This document shows positions 61,701-64,000 of a stretch of DNA of 64,000 nucleotides, piece after piece. Within the stretch, counting starts at the first letter, position 1. Each line of letters starts with the position of its first letter. Both the position numbers and the translations under genes were made by a program. Location of the stretch: NCBI GenBank assembly GCA_009869945.1, contig WIXG01000097.1, positions 1-64,000 of the forward strand. Reading direction: 5' to 3'. The stretch comes from Mesaphorura yosii. Taxonomy: Eukaryota; Arthropoda; Collembola; Poduromorpha; Tullbergiidae. A model generated the notes under the pieces. That model was given only the letters and a program-made list of their open reading frames with translations, was not told the origin of the DNA and searched no databases.

Positions 61701-64000
61701 ACGCAGGTTCACACGATCTTATAAACTGATCACTCTCCCCAGCCTTTCTCTTTCATGCTTCATTTTCCCTGCTTAAATTTTAGCTTCTCCTTGAACTTCC
61801 ACTGCTTCATGAAAACACATCAATCTTGTTTCGTTTTTAGCGCATTTCACGTTTCACCATTTTATCTGCTTTAGGCGAAGATGTGTAATTTTCTCACCAT
61901 AAATTACCCGAAAGCTTAATTCATTCGTGGCAACTTCGCGTTCTTTGCTCAGTCCGTTTCAGAGACTCAGGGCGTGGCGGCCAAGTTTGCTTCCACATGC
62001 ATCCAAGGTCTTTAGTTCTAAGCCATTAAATTGTGCAACCGGAAGTGCGGTTACTGCAATCGAATATGCGTCTAGCCTGAATGGTGCAACCTGAAACAGA
62101 ATTTCTCGCTAATTAAAAGGTTCAGGTCGTCGTGGAATGCAACCAGCAAGTCGTTTCGCAATCTGCAATGCGTAACGAGTGAGCCTTAGAAATACGGGAT
62201 GCAGGTTATGCGTTTAGAATTCAAGAGATTGAGTTGATCATGAAAGATTGAATTGGCCTTCGTAGATTTCAAACGCTGGAAACGAACGGACGGTCCCAAA
62301 CGGTTTCCTTTAATTATTCTAGAGCTCAGCGAATGTAATGCAGAGTTAATCTGAGTAATTGCGCAACGGAATGAAATACCGAACGCAAACTTGACGGCGA
62401 ATCTAAAAGAATTCCCATCTCCGACTTTCGAAGATCTGATTCCTCTCTCGAATAATTGATGCTTAGCGGAGCGGCAGCACTCACTCCGAAAATAAATGAA
62501 AACTCAAACACAACTGTTTCTGCTCAATAATTTTGTGAATATGTTTATTTACAAAGCAAAGGGGCGAATAAGAAGTTTTGATCTTTATAGTTTAAACGGT
62601 GAACGCAGTCTGAAAGTTGTAAACTGAATTTTGTAAGAACAAGAATTGCAGCCGGAACGCCTGGGAAGATACAGCAAAACGACATGAAACCAAACATACA
62701 AAACGGTACAAGCTACATAAATGAATTGAAGCGTCGGTTGCTAATTTACATGGCACAGTGGCAGTGCCGCGAACTCCCGTCACTGCATTGCATGAAAATG
62801 CGTAGCGTTGCAACTGTGCATCAATTGCATCGTGTAATCTGCAATGTAATAATTATTGATGAAATTCCTGGGGTCCAACCTGATCAGTTTACTGAGTCTG
62901 ACTGTCTGGGAGCCAAACATCCTGTGAACTAAATCCACGTGCCAGAAATGATAAATGATGAAATTTTCAAGGAGGAACCTGTCCCGACTGTGATTCGATT
63001 TTCATAATATTTCAGCAAAATAAAAACATGAATTTCGTTTTCATCGGATTGTTAGGGATTTAGGATGGACAAGGTTCTACGGAAGACGCAGACCGGAACA
63101 GGAACGTGTCGGCTTTAGCTTGGTTTAAGTAACTGTGTGCTATCGACTAATTCGCTGGCTCTGTTTCTCTTGTGAAACTGTTCCAGTCTGATTTTAAAAT
63201 TTACGGTAAAACACGAACCACTTTGGAAAATTGTTTTGTGTGAAAACCGTGAATTAAAATCTGCAGAAAAGAACGAGCTTGCAGTGGGGAACGCAAACCG
63301 CGCGAAAGCATACGGCGTACGGCGTGCACTACTTTCTCCGTGCACCATGATTGATTCATGAAATGATCTCAATATGTCACCCTCAGAATGAGTTATTGAG
63401 TTTCGCTTACAGCGAGCGCGCCAACGACGTGAGTGGTTGTTCCTTTCTGTATTAAACGTTTCCATGAATGAGTAAGTTGCTGTAACGGACTAACGCAGTC
63501 ACGAGCAGCATGTGCTCCAGACGTAGACACAGGATACAGGCTGAAATTCTGCTCAATCAATCTAGCTATGTGCAACTTCATTTTTGCGTCCCAGTTATTG
63601 ACCGAGACGTAGTAGGTATTTTTGTCTGGGATAAGGAAATGGCTTCCCGTAAATATGAATGGATTGTTTATGTATGTTCGGCAGCTGCGTAAGGGTTTTA
63701 TTTTTAGATTCTTCCAAACCTATATACATCTGAAACGCATTGTTCTGGTAATCTCATATTCTGCTGGTGGCAGTATTGGTGATGGATTTGGGCTTTTGTG
63801 ATGTGCGCATATTTCGCGATCCGGTATTTCGTCTGCCTTGCCATAAGTAGGTTAAACTAACAGCGCCATGAAGGAAGTGGGAATGCTTCGCAACAATCTG
63901 TTGTAAAATTTGTTGGATGCTTTTAGCATGCGACAGGAAGAGAGAACCGCGCTGCTATTAAGACAACTCGATGGCTTTAGGGGAAAGCAATCTGGCATCT
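49726..64000. other. 14-kb stretch with no recognisable gene; possible long first intron
   Basis: AT-rich sequence in which every ORF is short and without familiar domains. It contrasts with about one gene per 3 kb in the first 47 kb. It may be the first intron of the gene starting at 49480, an intergenic desert, or both. A small GC-rich candidate exon at 51376-51459 and short simple repeats (GAGCGT repeats near 54440-54460, GGCAGTGGTAGTGG-like near 54060) are the only structures noted. No tRNA-, rRNA- or transposase-like sequence was recognised. Confidence 0.5.
54440..54461 (+). repeat. Short GAGCGT tandem repeat
   Basis: About three and a half perfect GAGCGT/GTGAGC units in a row within noncoding sequence; a simple repeat. 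Confidence 0.7.

Noticed and set aside
62684-62932. 82-codon ORF in the gene-poor region
   Set aside because: No conserved motif or splice context; consistent with chance.

Overview
The window is nuclear DNA from an animal, most likely an arthropod. The genes are split by short GT-AG introns (many of 40-100 bp), AATAAA signals follow several stop codons, and there are no bacterial operon features. Gene set and structure fit a compact arthropod genome, possibly a springtail or crustacean. I cannot name the species, and the arthropod call is an inference.

Layout. 1-1.9 kb: intergenic DNA with a GGAGC-type repeat. 1.9-5.0 kb (+): thimet oligopeptidase/neurolysin-like M3 peptidase. 6.0-6.5 kb: a 116-bp copy of the 5' part of the aconitase gene beside a Tc1/mariner-like relic. 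6.56-7.06 kb (+): intronless ATG10. 7.5-10.8 kb (-): mitochondrial aconitase. 13.0-14.5 kb (+): 3-hydroxyacyl-CoA dehydrogenase-like protein that has lost most catalytic residues. 16.7-17.7 kb (-): BAG-domain co-chaperone (starvin/BAG3 type). 18.9-20.2 kb (-): BCL-2 family protein, head-to-head with TARBP1 (+, 21.0-26.7 kb). 27.3-29.0 kb (+): SLC19 vitamin transporter. 29.46-29.82 kb (+): COPS9, a 65-residue COP9 signalosome subunit in three small exons. 30.2-31.9 kb (-): F-box/LRR protein. 33.0-36.8 kb (-): gamma-tubulin complex component 3. 38.5-43.5 kb (+): three tandem retinol-dehydrogenase-like SDR genes. 44.0-46.7 kb (-): glutamine-dependent NAD+ synthetase. 49.48 kb (+): probable first coding exon of an unidentified gene. 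From there to 64 kb I find no recognisable gene.

Most genes are unrelated housekeeping genes. Loose themes are mitochondrial metabolism (aconitase, HADH-like, possibly the peptidase), NAD(P) biology (NAD synthetase, SDRs, HADH-like), and cell death or proteostasis (BCL-2, BAG, ATG10, F-box, COPS9). Nothing indicates that they form one operon-like system.

The points most worth following are the HADH-like pseudoenzyme with a 26-nt exon splitting its Rossmann loop, the BCL-2 protein with a reading frame running well past its membrane anchor, the near-identical aconitase 5' duplication abutting a transposon relic, and the middle SDR paralogue lacking a catalytic Asn. All homology calls are from memory of the families; no database search was run.
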